Of a stretch of DNA of 64,000 nt, positions 1 to 10,389 are shown piece after piece. A program made the translations under genes and the position numbers. Within the stretch, counting starts at the first letter, position 1; each line of letters opens with the position of its first letter. The notes below the pieces were generated by a model. It had not been told where the DNA came from, made no database searches, and was given only the letters and a program-made list of their open reading frames with translations. This DNA comes from Forficula auricularia (taxonomy: Eukaryota > Arthropoda > Insecta > Dermaptera > Forficulidae): positions 10,883,340 to 10,947,339 of the forward strand of contig JALMQS010000055.1 in NCBI GenBank assembly GCA_024734495.1, written 5' to 3'.

Positions 1-3
1 TCA

Positions 4-312
4 GAGTGAATTTCTTCAGTCGGAAGGTTGGGTAGATTTGGATATTTAGGAAGTTTTGGGTGTTTTGTGGTTGAGGGTGTATTACTTACATTATGGTGGC
101 TGGCGTCTCGGCTGTTGCTGTTTTGAGAATGTTGAGCACTATCGATACATTTGCCTACAAACAGTGACATATCGACAGTCCCAACATTTTCAAAACAGCA
201 GCAGCCGAGACGTCAGCCACCATAATGTAAGTAATACACCCTCAACCACAAAACACACAAAACTTCTTAAATATCCAAATCTACCCAACCTTCCGACTGA
301 AGAAATTCACTC
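4..312. repeat. Long inverted repeat (hairpin), arms 4-133 and 182-312
   Basis: The first 130 bases are an imperfect reverse complement of 182-312, with about 48 bases between. The reading frame that runs through 56-448 crosses the hairpin and shows no protein family signature, so I treat it as accidental. The right arm runs directly into the Penelope-type repeat at 316-500, so the hairpin is probably two head-to-head copies of one retroelement end. Confidence is high for the structure and moderate for the origin. Confidence 0.85.
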
Positions 313-315
313 GGA

Positions 316-500
316 AGACACCCTCCAAAACGAACCTTGGACTACAAGGTTAAGATCACGTAGACCACCCACCCCCTCTCTTGAAAATGGCTCCAAAAGG
401 AGAGCCGAAACGTCGAGTAAAACTCTCAAACCCACGCGGAAAATCTGAAAAAACCTCATAGTGACATAGAACCTATCCGTGGAAGCCTCACTGAACATAT
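316..500 (+). mobile_element. Penelope-type terminal repeat, family E, degenerate hammerhead core
   Basis: Positions 381-415 carry TTGAAAA, then T, a GGCTCC/GGAGAGCC stem with an A-rich loop and one bulge, and GAAACGTC. This is the hammerhead layout (CTGANGA, helix II, GAAA, helix III) with C3 and G8 substituted, so it should be inactive. The ACGT after GAA is self-complementary. A second copy lies on the minus strand at 18208-18380. Family knowledge: flanking repeats of Penelope-like elements carry minimal hammerheads. No Penelope reverse transcriptase is visible nearby. Confidence 0.6.
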
Positions 501-1072
501 ACTATATATTTGTTTGTATCTTAGTTCTATTTTGAAAACGGCTTTACCGATTTTGATGAAATTCACGGGTTAGGGGGTTTTTGGGGTGACAATTCGATCT
601 GTCACGGTCTCATCTTCGACAAAATTGTTTTTGATGGGTTTTTTCGTAATCAAATTAATTATTCTCAGGTAGAAAAATTCCATTCTTAGGGTTTTAAAAA
701 AGGTTTTCCATTTTACTATTGTACCCAGACAGACAATGGGTTGGGCTAATTCATTCTTCTCAAAGGCCTTGAAGAACTATTGTGATTGTGGTGTGTTGTT
801 CTACCTAAATGTTAGAATTATTAATAAACGTTTTATAATTGTTTTTAATAAAGAACCTTATTTATTTAATAGAATAAAAAATAATCAAGAATTTATTTAA
901 AAATATCTTTCGCATAAGCAGGTCTCAATTTTCTGAAAAAATAACACATTTTGATAGGTTTTATTTATTAACAATTGGATGAATAAAAATGAATCATGTG
1001 GTTGAATCAAAACAAAATAATTGGCTGTTCAAATAAGCAATAACTAAACCCGAACGAAGCTCGGTCTTCCAG
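501..1072. other. AT-rich sequence with dispersed-repeat relics, no gene
   Basis: No coding sequence is evident. A motif of the type AAACGGCTTTACCGATTTTGATGAAA near 535-565 recurs at 1120-1145, 1350-1370 and 1535-1555. A short palindromic motif containing CGAAGCTCGG lies at 1050-1065. These look like ends of dispersed repeats that I cannot assign to a class. Confidence 0.5.
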
Positions 1073-1097
1073 GTATATATATATATATATATATATT
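1073..1097. repeat. (TA)n microsatellite
   Basis: Uninterrupted TA dinucleotides follow the palindromic CGAAGCTCGG motif. TA tracts repeatedly flank dispersed elements in this window (also 18150-18206, 20897-20922 and 31719-31752). Confidence 0.9.
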
Positions 1098-1189
1098 TGT
1101 ATTTTTTTTTTATTTTAAAAACGGCTTTAACGATTTTGATGAAACAAAGCTCTATTTTCAAGTTTTGAGGATGAGAAAGCGATCTTGCT

Positions 1190-1320
1190 GCGGAGCGGGG
1201 GTGGATGTGGTGGATGTGGGGGGTGCAGAAGGTGGGGCGCGGTAGTGGTGGATCCGGGGGTAGGGCGAGGTTTCGGAGGTGGGGTCGAGCAGGGTGGAGG
1301 TGGGGGGTACAGTGGTCGAA
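1190..1320 (+). repeat. G-rich low-complexity tract
   Basis: Runs of three to six G separated by short T/A/C spacers, with repeated GGTGGATGTGG-like words. The reading frame on the opposite strand (1158-1367) is proline/threonine-rich low complexity and not a credible protein. The strand has enough G runs to allow G-quadruplex formation (inference). Confidence 0.6.
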
Positions 1321-1554
1321 TACATTATATATATTTGTATTTTTTCTAATTTGAAAACGGCTCTCAAATAAAAATCGACCTTTTTATCAGAATTTTAAAT
1401 TAAAAATAATATTAAAATAATGATTTTAACTGAAGAAAGAAGTTACCGAGCATCGCTCGGTGGCTCAGAGCACTATTATTAAATGAGGCAATTCTTGTAT
1501 CATATAAATATATATTTCAATCGGATTCTCAAAAACGGCTCTAACGATTTAGCT

Positions 1555-1765
1555 AAAAATTGGTGAACTCATCAAGTGTCATGAGTTATTAGTCGTGTAT
1601 AAATTTTAATCCGATTGAAATAAAGGAAGAGGGTGTAAATTAGTCATGTCGTAAAATAAATATTTTAATCGTTCATATCTAGTCTTCGGTAAGTCGCAGA
1701 GCCTTGAAATTTGAAAGTTAAACTATCTAGACGCTACAAGAAGTACCACAAGATTTTAGCTAAAA
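1555..1765 (+). repeat. Dispersed repeat, copy 1 of 3
   Basis: This segment contains TCAAGTGTCATGAGTTA and an AATATTTTAATCGTTCATAT block. It recurs in direct orientation at about 4375-4560 and inverted at about 4860-5065. The copies bracket the foldback element at 1961-4283. Class unknown. Confidence 0.7.
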
Positions 1766-2308
1766 TAGAAGTAGCGAAAGTTGATGTTTACGTACGTAAG
1801 ATTGTAACCCCTCTGCGTTTCGAAACTATAAGTCTCAGAGCTACGAAATTCGAAACTTAAGCTCGATATAGGCTAGAAGGAGTACATCAAGCTTTTACTT
1901 GAAATCGGAACACCAGAAGTTGAATTGATTTTTTAATATCCTGAATTTGATATGGAAAAGTCCAAATTAGAAGTTAAAAAACCTATATATCTATAAATAT
2001 AAAATCCTTAGTATTCACTAAACACGACTAAATAATTAGTAGAAGTAAGTGAAAGTCATATGGTATTCACTAAAAACAACTAATTAATTAGGAGAAGTAA
2101 GTGAAAATCAAATGGTATTGTACTAAACATGACTAAATAATTAGTGAAGGCAAGCGAAAGTCATATGATATTCACTAAATACGACTAAATAATTAGTGGA
2201 GGTAAGTGAAAGCCAAATGGTGTGAACAACTCACTAGTCCACTATACCCTTAGTGAATATTGACTACGTCACTGCCTGAGGAACAGGGTCTCCTTCCCTC
2301 TGCCATAC

Positions 2309-2480
2309 CTCCTTTTATACCCCTCAATGCTAATCTATTCTTAGTTTTCTTCCGAGAAATCCCTAATGAGCTCAGGGCAAAGTCTAATCTTTTGAGGTCA
2401 TTAGACTTTTATCTTGAGCTCATTATCGATTTCTTGGAAGATAACTAAGAATAGATTAGAAATGAGGGGTATAAAAGGAG
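2309..2480. repeat. Nested hairpin inside the foldback element
   Basis: Arms of about 80 bases (2309-2390 and 2397-2480) are near-complementary. The right arm contains GGGGTATAAAAGGAG, a possible TATA element, with its complement in the left arm. The 62-residue frame across 2260-2448 is a by-product of the arms. Confidence 0.75.
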
Positions 2481-3340
2481 TATGCATGGGAGAGATAGGG
2501 AGAGAGCATATGGCTAGAAAAGTGATCACCTGCCTACGTCATCGCTGACTACAGTCCGCCATCTTGGATCTTTCAAAACAATGAGATTTTCATATGGTCC
2601 TATACTAAAATATATATCATTTTACCTTCTGATTTTCAAAATTATAAGGTCGCCTAAATAAAAAAAAAAATGTGTGTGTCAGCTCCGACGCACGACTGGA
2701 GTTTACTCATTCAGATCGACTGTCTAAATAGGCACAAAAAAGGCTTACTAGTCTAAGAAAAAGATTAATACCATATCAAATGATAAATAAACGAATCAGT
2801 GAAAATACCTAAATAAAATTTCAAATATTAATTAGATCAATAGCGCCGTCGTTATTAATTACTGTGACTAGAGGCTTATGGTAACTGAAATAAGACACAT
2901 GAACGTTGGTAGATATGTGGTTCACAAATCTTACCCACAAATCAATACCCACGAATTATAAATAAAATCTATAATATAAATGTTATATAAATTTTAAATA
3001 AATATTATAATTAAATTTAAAATAAGAATTATATATAATATAATATATATAATATAATATGTATGATATATCTAAAATAATAACAATAAAGTATAAATAT
3101 AACATAAGTATATAATATAAAAAATGAATAGTTATAGTGATTGTCTAATTATCTAAGTTTAACCATAATACGTTAGAGAAAGACGTATCAAATTATAGGG
3201 TTGAATTGTATATGATATATATAAATAAAATCATCATTTAATTTTTGAGATTAATTAAATGAAAATTTCTAAATGTCAAGTAATAAAGTTTCAAATGTTT
3301 TAAAAAATAAATAAGCACTCGACAGGGATGGAACCTGTCA

Positions 3341-3420
3341 TGTTGCATTTATATATATATATAATAATAATAATAATAATATAATATATTTATATATATA
3401 ATATAATAATAATATTTTTT
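3341..3420. repeat. TA / TAA simple repeat
   Basis: Alternating (TA)n and (TAA)n tracts. The flanking interval 2500-3960 is AT-rich, with no coding sequence recognised. Confidence 0.7.
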
Positions 3421-4374
3421 CGATTAATTTTTCAATGTCAATTTTAAAATCCGCGCCTAAAAAATGTTTGAATGATGTTGCCCTTTTTCACCACCAGAAG
3501 AGTGTGCGTACGAAAAACGTAACGCTGTCATTCGTTGACTGAATTTTACTACCCATAATTTTCCATACCGGGCTCCTTATATGCAAATCGATTCTTACGG
3601 AGTAAACTCCAAAAACACTAATAAAAGAACTATTTTAAATTATAGTTTTTTGATTTTTACAGATATCTAGAGAAAATTGAAATTAATTAAAATGATTAAT
3701 TATTAAAATTATTTCACATTAAAATAAGATGAATATACACAAAATAGTCATAGGAACATAAACTGTATTTTATATTAAAGAAAAACGTTCTTATATGGGA
3801 GTATTAGCTCTTTGTTAAACATGTATTTCTCATTTGATAACGTTATGTTTGGCAATGTTTTGAACTATGCAAGATGGCGGTCGAGTTTCTTCTTCCCCCC
3901 CCCGCTTCAGGAGACAATTTCCTCGTCTAAGTTCTAAGCTTACAGGCACTCCCTATCTCCCTGGGTATGGCAGAGGGAAGGAGACCGTGTTCCTCAGGCA
4001 GTGACGTAGTCAATATTCACTAAGGGTATAGTGGACTAGTTAGTTGTTCACACCATTTGGCTTGCACTTTTCTCCACTAATTATTTAGTCGTATTTAGAG
4101 AATATCATATGACTTTCGCTTGCCTTGACCATTTGATTTTCACTTACTTCTACTAATTAATTAGTTGTTTTTAGTGAATACCATATGACTTTCACTTACT
4201 TCTACTAATTATTTAGTCGTGTTTAGTGAATACTAAGGATTTTATATTTATAGATATATAGGTTTTTTAACTTCTAATTTGGAATACCATTTGATTTTCA
4301 CTTACTTCTACTAATTATTTAGCCATGTTTAGTGAATACCATATTATTTTCACTAACCTAACTAATTAAATTGC

Positions 4375-4560
4375 TGTACTTATCAAGTGTCATTAGTTAA
4401 TAATCGTGTATAGATTTTAATCTGATGTTGAAATAGAGGAAGGGGTTGTAAAATTAGGAGTGTCATAAAATAAATATTTTAATCGTTCATATCGCGTCTT
4501 TGGAAAGTCGCAGACCCATGAAATTTGAAACTTAAGCTATTTAGAGGCAAAAAGTTACCA
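4375..4560 (+). repeat. Dispersed repeat, copy 2 of 3
   Basis: Direct copy of 1555-1765, followed by a motif containing ATCGCTCGGTG that is also present near 1447. Confidence 0.65.
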
Positions 4561-4859
4561 ACCATCGCTCGGTGCTACAGGCACTATATCTTAATAAGTA
4601 AACTTTTGTAATCTGCTGTATGAGGCGAATCGCCTCAGAGCATCATTAATAATATTAAATAAATAAGTAAATAAATATATACAAAAATCAACTGGTGTGG
4701 GCACTATACGACTTTCAAATTAGTTATTATTTTGTTTGAAATCATCATACCAATTTTTTTTTCATTCAAATTACTTTAATTTGGGGTTCCCCCAAGAGGT
4801 TTTGAGAAAACCGGAGAAAATACCAAAAATCTTCAAGAAAACATCAATTTCTGGTTCTT

Positions 4860-5065
4860 AGATTTTAGCCAAAATCCTGAGACTTCTTCTAGCTTCTAGA
4901 TAGCTTAAGTTTCAAATTTCAAGGCTCTGTGACTTACCTTAGACGAGATATGAACGATCAAAATCTTTAATTTGCGACACCCCTAATTTACAACCCCTTC
5001 CTTTAATTCAATCGGATTAAAATTTATTCACTAACTTATGACTCTTGATAAGTAACTACACCAAA
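4860..5065 (-). repeat. Dispersed repeat, copy 3 of 3 (inverted)
   Basis: Reverse-complement copy of the 1555-1765 and 4375-4560 repeats, including the GATATGAACGAT block and the AATCGGATTAAAATTT block. Divergence is visible by eye, so this is an old copy. Confidence 0.65.
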
Positions 5066-5337
5066 TTAAAAAAAAAAATTGTTAGAGCAGTTTTTGAGAA
5101 AATTACAAGAAACAAAAAATCTTTCATGTAAATGTCAACTTCCCGTGTTTCAATTTCAATTGACTGTGTTTATTGCGCCACGCAGAGGGGGGCAGCCCTT
5201 TACAAGAAAAAGAAAATGTGAGCCCGGATAGAATGTCTTTATTAGTTCCTAGACCTCCAGCAGTGACGAAAGAACACCAAGTTTTCAATATCCATATGAT
5301 ATTGACTCCATGAAAAACATTTATAATTGAAGAAAGA

Positions 5338-5372
5338 CTGATGATGAAGACCAAGTCTTCGAAACTATAGTC
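5338..5372 (+). ncRNA. Hammerhead ribozyme-like motif A1
   Basis: CTGATGA (5338-5344), unpaired T, six perfect pairs GAAGAC/GTCTTC (5346-5351, 5355-5360) with loop CAA, GAAA (5361-5364), then ACTATAGT (5364-5371), which is self-complementary, followed by C. All conserved core positions of a hammerhead are present. Two features depart from a canonical monomer: the extra T between the core and helix II, and a weak helix I of about two pairs. The self-complementary helix III suggests function as a dimer. Confidence 0.6.
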
Positions 5373-5405
5373 TCAAACAAATAAATAATATATATATACA
5401 GATAT

Positions 5406-5637
5406 GTGCAGAGATCCTATTAGCATCTCTAGACCAAGGAGGGCCAACTGCAGACTCCTTTATTAAACATTTAGTTTCCATTGGTTTCCAACTATAATCC
5501 AACGACTTTAGTTATTTGTTTTGTTAGTATATTTTGTTTTATTTAGTTTTATTTTATTTGTTTATACACCTATTCGACGTGAATCTGTGACGACTGGCTA
5601 AATGGGCATCAAGTTCCCGAGGCCAAGGGTAGAAAAA
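5406..5637 (+). mobile_element. Short retroposon with A tail and 12-bp TSD
   Basis: The 12 bases ATATACAGATAT occur at 5394-5405 and again at 5638-5649, immediately flanking this 232-bp insert, which ends in AGAAAAA. Removing the insert restores the family A repeat seen at 31500-31560. A GGCTAAATGGGC block near the 3' end resembles the tail of the SINE at 11199-11392 (TCTAAATGGGC). I see no clear pol III A and B boxes in its 5' part. Confidence 0.75.
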
Positions 5638-5767
5638 ATATACAGATATATCATCTTGATATATATGTGTGTATGTTTATTTGCATCAAGCAGAGGACAA
5701 CCTCTTTGTTTCTCTTTGTGAATCAACAACTCTGATACTCTCGGCAAAACAAAACTTTTCAAATAGA

Positions 5768-6480
5768 AAAAGAAAATGTTTACATTTTGTATACAAAAAA
5801 CGGCAGCCGTCAAAAAATTATGCCAGATGTTGTGGCTTACATACACTAAAGTTAAATGGGCGGTCTTAAACAAATATTTTAATATGTACATTATGAAAAG
5901 TTAATATTAAAATTATTTACAAGTTTGTTAAAAATTTAAAATTATGTACACATCTCTTTAGGAACGAGGCCAGATAATTGGGGGCATTCAACACACCCCG
6001 CAACAGCTCATAGAGAGTCTTTCAGTTCATTATTTAATTTTGGCCGGGCCCCGTCCTAAAGGTCCGCCTCATGAAAGTGGAGAAATTAAAAATAGAGCCT
6101 ATCATCGCCCTGAGCGTCATTTTATTAAGAGTATTTTTGCAGACACCCAGGGCGCGCAGGTCCCTATAGGACCGGGGACACCAAAAGCTGCCTATACTTA
6201 TTCTAGTTTATATCGAGCTTAAGTTTCGTATTTTGTAGCTTTAAGACTTATGGTTATGAAACGCAGATTCATACGTACACACGGAGCAAATGATTTTTAG
6301 TCACTTTTTTGGCCTATAAGGGACCACAATATCCGTTTTTTTGTTCTAAATCCGGTTTCAAACTATTGAGGGCATCGATTACTTCCACCTAAAAGTGAAA
6401 GTAACTGAAATTAACTTTTTTCACCTCTAAGATACAAGCTTTCAAATTATCAAGACCGCGGGAGGCGATTACAATATCTG
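5768..6480. other. No recognisable gene; GC-richer patch at 6035-6200
   Basis: Mostly AT-rich. The patch 6035-6222 has a 60-residue frame with higher GC than its surroundings, but no family signature and no start or splice context that I can defend. Possibly an old repeat or an exon relic. Confidence 0.3.
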
Positions 6481-6483
6481 CTT

Positions 6484-6545
6484 TTAACCGACTTCAAAAA
6501 GGAGGAGTCTATTCGATGAATTTTTTTTTTTTTTTTTTTTTTGTG
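6484..6545 (+). repeat. Dispersed repeat end with CCGACTTCAAAAAGGAGGA and poly-T
   Basis: The CCGACTTCAAAAA motif followed by a long T run matches a very common dispersed motif in insect genomes. The same ACCGACTTCAAAAA word recurs at both outer edges of the inverted repeat 6841-7222. Element class is not resolved. Confidence 0.5.
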
Positions 6546-6840
6546 CCTATGTTACCTCATATCTCCGCCAATTGTCAACCGATTTTGAAAATTTTTTTTG
6601 CATTGGGTCCAGTCTAGCTTCCGATTGGTCCCATTTTTTTCGATTTTTTTCATAGGTATTAGACCTTTTTTATTAGGTTTGTTTAGGTTTGTTTAGACCT
6701 AACCTCTTTGTTTATGAACCGATTTCGATGGTTCTTTTTTTATCGAAAGGGGTGTCTTAGGGATGGTGTCATATTAATTTGGTCAAGTTCTGATGATATA
6801 ATCACTATTAATAACATCACTAAAAAGAGAAAAATAAAAA

Positions 6841-7222
6841 TTTTTAAGAAAAAAATAAAAACCGACTTCAAAAAATTAAGTGCAACAAATATAAAAATAC
6901 ACTAAAAGGTATAAAATAATTATTATCTTATTTAGTTACAACTAAACGACGAAATATTAACTTACGAAATTACTTTTTGAAGTCGGTGCCAAACATATAC
7001 CTTTTATGAATCGCACTCGACGGATCTTACTTAGTACGTTTGGCGGGTACGCTCGCTTATAGGTATAGTTTGTTTGGCACCGACTTTAAAAAGTAATTTC
7101 GTGTTAATATTTCGTCGTTTAGTTGTAACTAAAATAAGATAATAATTATTTTATACCTTTTAGTGTATTTTTATATTTGTTGCACTTAATTTTTTGAAGT
7201 CGGTTTATTATTTTCTTAAAAA
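6841..7222. repeat. Inverted repeat, 163-bp arms, 57-bp loop
   Basis: 6841-7003 and 7061-7222 are near-perfect reverse complements with only a few mismatches. Each arm carries ACCGACTTCAAAAA outside and AGTCGGTGCCAAAC inside. The loop is comparatively GC-rich with two TACG words. The arrangement fits either a MITE or two head-to-head repeat copies. The 7223-7580 flank is AT-rich with nothing recognised. Confidence 0.85.
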
Positions 7223-7584
7223 TTTTTTATTTAAATATAAATGTGAAAGTAATATAAATAAACTCCGGAACTTCTAAATGATTCTCACTGAATGAATACA
7301 TGCTCTTGGATAAAATATATTGTGTATTTTTAATGGAAACAATAAAAATTATTTAGGCTTGTTTTTAATGTTTTTAAAAGGTATCATTGATAAAAGGTTA
7401 ATTATTTAGCACATTGTGCATATCTAATCAGCTTTTTCTTATCGGTTGGGCGACTACCAGCAGAAAAATTTGGAGGATGTGCTCTGAGATGGGCAGAAAA
7501 AATGTACATTATATCGGGTAATTCAGATTTTTATATTATTTAGATATTATTTTTTAATAATTTAGACAACGTAACATATATCAA

Positions 7585-8001
7585 TGTTGTGATAGGACCG
7601 CGGATGGGCGGGTTAAGAGGCATGACGCTGTGGTACGCTGTCTGGCCGACGATTTGATCAAAAAGGGAATGCGAATATCAAGTTGGAGTACTTGTACTCC
7701 AGCTCGGCGGAGCAATAGAAATCCAGACATCGTGGCAAAGGATGCGTCGGGGGTGGTGTGGGTTTTGGACGTCCAGATCGTCTCCGCGCTTGCAAGATTT
7801 GGCGTCGGGGCGGGCTCGGTCAGGGTCGAGGCCATCACACTCTCGTGGAAGGGAGTGTGGTGGTATAAAGCGGTGGAGTCCCTCATCGCCCTGGATATAT
7901 CCCAAAAAACAATAAACGATTTGACATATAGGGCGATGAGGGGATCTTTCATTAATTTTTACACTTTCAGCAGAAGAACATATAGAGCGGGTGGCGTATG
8001 A
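7585..8001 (+). pseudogene. C-terminal fragment of an R2-like LINE protein (restriction-like endonuclease)
   Basis: The open frame starts within a zinc-finger tail and reads GRVKRHDAVVRCLADDL, matching the RRHDxVVxxLA block that follows the CCHC finger in R2-type proteins. About 30 residues later comes RNPDIVAKDASGVVWVLDVQ, i.e. PD followed 14 residues later by D, the PD-(D/E)XK pattern of the R2 restriction-like endonuclease. The frame ends at TGA (7999-8001). No ATG is present at its 5' end; the copy is 5'-truncated, and the reverse transcriptase is missing. GC content is much higher than the flanks. Region 8002-8215 is a likely 3' UTR with AATAAA near 8190. Confidence 0.7.
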
Positions 8002-8245
8002 TTATTTTTTGTAAATACAAAAAAAAAAAAAGAAATGTGAAATCTGAGTCAGGATTAATCCTGGCTCTCTCAGCCACCCGCTCTGGATCTGAATTAATTT
8101 ATTCTGAAGCTGAAAGTGTGAAAAGTTTGTAAATAAATTTATATAATTGTCTTTTATCTTTGTAAGAGGCGGCCCGCTCCTCGGAGGCCCAATAAACAAA
8201 ATATATAAAAAAAATATAATGTATATTTATTATTATTGTATAAGG

Positions 8246-9678
8246 CAGGGGTGTCCAACCTTTTGGCCTACACGGGCCACATTTGAAGAAATAAAATTAT
8301 CTCGGGCCGCAGATATACTAATTCTATTTATTTATTAATCAAAAAAGAAACTTAATAATGTCGAATAATGATATTCACCATGACAAAGAAGCAAAAGTAG
8401 CATAGCATAACATCTTTGAGTTCTTTGCATTCAGGATTTTGTTTTTAAATAAATTAGAACTTCAAAATGTTTAATTACTGAACTAATAAATATGAGTATT
8501 TTAGTAAATGGAAAAATGAGATGAAGAATAATTTTTGAATATTCGAAACTTCATTATTTACCTGATGGTTGAGCTTATAATTTTGCTTTTAGTGAAATTA
8601 ATTCTTGAAAATACGTACCTATATGTATAAATACATAATTCTAAAAGGGGAATAAATATTTTGAAGCCAGGAGTATTTGTTTCTGGGTAGATAATTTTTG
8701 GATAATTCTAATAAAGAGACATTTTAAAATTTTTCTTTCAGTTCCATAAGAAAGTCTGCAGGTAAAATATTTATTTCTAATAAAAATGTATTCAAAATAT
8801 GCCAAAATTGTGATTATTTTTTCGAAAATCTTGATATATTTTTTCACATTCAAAATTGAAATTCTGCCTTTATTCTTAAAAAACTTTTGGGGAGATTTTC
8901 CATTTCTTCTTATTTTAGAAAGAGCCCTGGTATACTGATTAGATTTTGGAATATCTGGTTCAAAAGGCAGAAAATATTTTTTGAATTATTCTATTGAGAT
9001 TTTAAAGAGGATGTTATAGTATAGCCATAAATGAACAATTTATATTTAAGTTTATTAATAATTATTAGGGCAGCTCTAGTGTACCGAGTCTTGAAATAGT
9101 TTTTACTTTTTTATTATTTAATGTGCGGGTGAGCGATTCTTTCATTAGAATCTGATGGATAAAAATAATTGCAAAGAACACAAATAGAATGATCTCGCTT
9201 TCTTTAGAGCTAAGCAGTGTATTTGCAAGGATGCCTGAAACAGGTCTGGACTTGTAAGTGGATGTCACTTACAAGAATAGACCTGTTTCAGACTATTAGA
9301 GAGTAATTTCTTAATTTCTATTATTCTAGGAATGACCTTTTGCACTCGGACCAAAACGATGCTCGCTTATAGAGAGAGAGAATATTCAATTGGACTTCAT
9401 TAAAATTCAGACAAAAATCTACAAAAGAAATTACTTGTTGCGGCTTTAACTAGAAAGCGTACAGAGTCTTATAAAAAGTTTTTATTTTTTCTTCTATTTT
9501 TTTATATTTTTAATCGCGTTTCCATTTCTTTTTATTTTAGAAAGAAAAAAACAATTTTTTAAGGTCAAATTGTATCAGATATGTTTTCTAGTAAGTACAT
9601 AAAAATCTTTAAGGAATTTTATAATTTTATTTCGGACCACATTAATTGCAGTGCTGAGCCGCGTGTTTGGCATCCCTG
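8246..9678. mobile_element. hAT-type DNA transposon copy, 1433 bp, 8-bp TSD
   Basis: Left end CAGGGGTGTCCAACC and right end (read inward on the minus strand) CAGGGATGCCAAAC are short inverted termini with the CAGGG start typical of hAT elements. Flanking octamers GTATAAGG (8238-8245) and GTATAATG (9679-9686) match at 7 of 8 bases, the TSD length expected for hAT. The interior is AT-rich without a transposase that I can recognise (no DDE/RW or dimerisation block), so it is non-autonomous or heavily decayed. Confidence 0.85.
9235..9291. repeat. Short hairpin inside the hAT copy
   Basis: CTGAAACAGGTC... at 9235-9260 pairs with 9266-9291 across a five-base loop, with one four-base mismatch bubble. 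It may be a small insertion or an internal hAT structure. Confidence 0.7.
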
Positions 9679-9689
9679 GTATAATGTCT

Positions 9690-10389
9690 ATAATATTTAA
9701 AAAACAATGGTTTACTTTTTTTTTATAATTTTATCAACTCGATTTTTCAATGTTTTTTCTTAAATGCTCAATTTAGCAGGTTGGGCGAGAAAATAATTGA
9801 GGTTAGGCGTCGCCCAACCGCGGCCACCCCTGACGCCGCCATTGCCCACTCAACATCGGATCTGGAAAATGCTCTTGCATATTTTTTTCCAATTCAACTC
9901 AAGATGAATGTCATCCAACATAATTAGAAAAAAATCGATTATGAAATGAAGTCATTAAAATTCTTATAACTATCAAAAACCGTCTTAATTAAATACAAAA
10001 AAACAATTCTATTATGAACCGAATGTTTTCTATATTTGATTCAATCGCGAATCTAATGTATGGAATTTTTGTCAAATATTGAGTGAAAATAATATTTGAA
10101 CTTATATATTTCTAACTTGAAATAATGATATTAAATAAATTATAAATAAATAATAAATTATAAGTCTCGCGAGATAAAAATATCTTTTTCAAATCAGCGC
10201 GGTCAAAATAATTCTCGTTGACGTATCAATTATTCTTTGATATATTAATGAGAAAAATTATAAAATTTAATTCTATTATGAATTTGTATCTTTGGGTTTG
10301 GAAGAAATTGTATTTATTTCTTGTAAATCTTAAAAATAGCTCTTAGGAAATTGTAATTTAAAACATTTTTTAAATAAGCTAATCGTTTT
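9690..10389. other. AT-rich interval, no gene seen
   Basis: A short GC-richer stretch at 9775-9860 contains CGCCCAACCGCGGCCACCCC. The rest is AT-rich and shows no reading frame or repeat that I can relate to other parts of the window. Confidence 0.4.

Larger units (their letters stand above)
1961..4283. mobile_element. Foldback-type element with about 330-bp terminal inverted repeats
   Basis: Left terminus 1961-2309 is the imperfect reverse complement of right terminus 3964-4283. Each terminus is built from about four sub-repeats of roughly 52 bp around CACTAAATAATTAGT and AAGTGAAAGTCATATGG. The 1.65-kb interior has no coding sequence: 2309-2480 is a nested hairpin and the rest is AT-rich. 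Long, internally repetitive inverted ends are typical of foldback transposons. No clear TSD was found. Related sub-repeats recur at 34474-34550. Non-autonomous, class unresolved. Confidence 0.75.
5255..5767 (+). mobile_element. Penelope-type terminal repeat, family A, interrupted copy
   Basis: The repeat consists of a leader with ATTGACTCCATGAAAAACAT, a hammerhead core (5338-5372), AAACAAATAAATAATATATA, and a tail beginning CAGATATATCATC that contains GCATCAAGCAGAGGACAACC and CTCTCGGCAAAACAAAAC. It is split by a 232-bp insertion at 5406-5637. Other copies: 29316-29451 with 31316-31450 (minus), 31460-31620 (plus), and a 3' part at 49985-50100 (minus). No reverse transcriptase is attached. Family knowledge supports Penelope-like origin through the hammerhead; the assignment is inferred. 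Confidence 0.65.

Noticed and set aside
56..448. 130-residue open frame at the window start
   Set aside because: It runs through the inverted repeat and the Penelope-type repeat and shows no protein signature.
3308..3345. tRNA-like T-arm (GACAGGTTCCATCCCTGTC on the minus strand)
   Set aside because: Only a T-arm/B-box is present. No A box, acceptor or SINE body could be placed around it.
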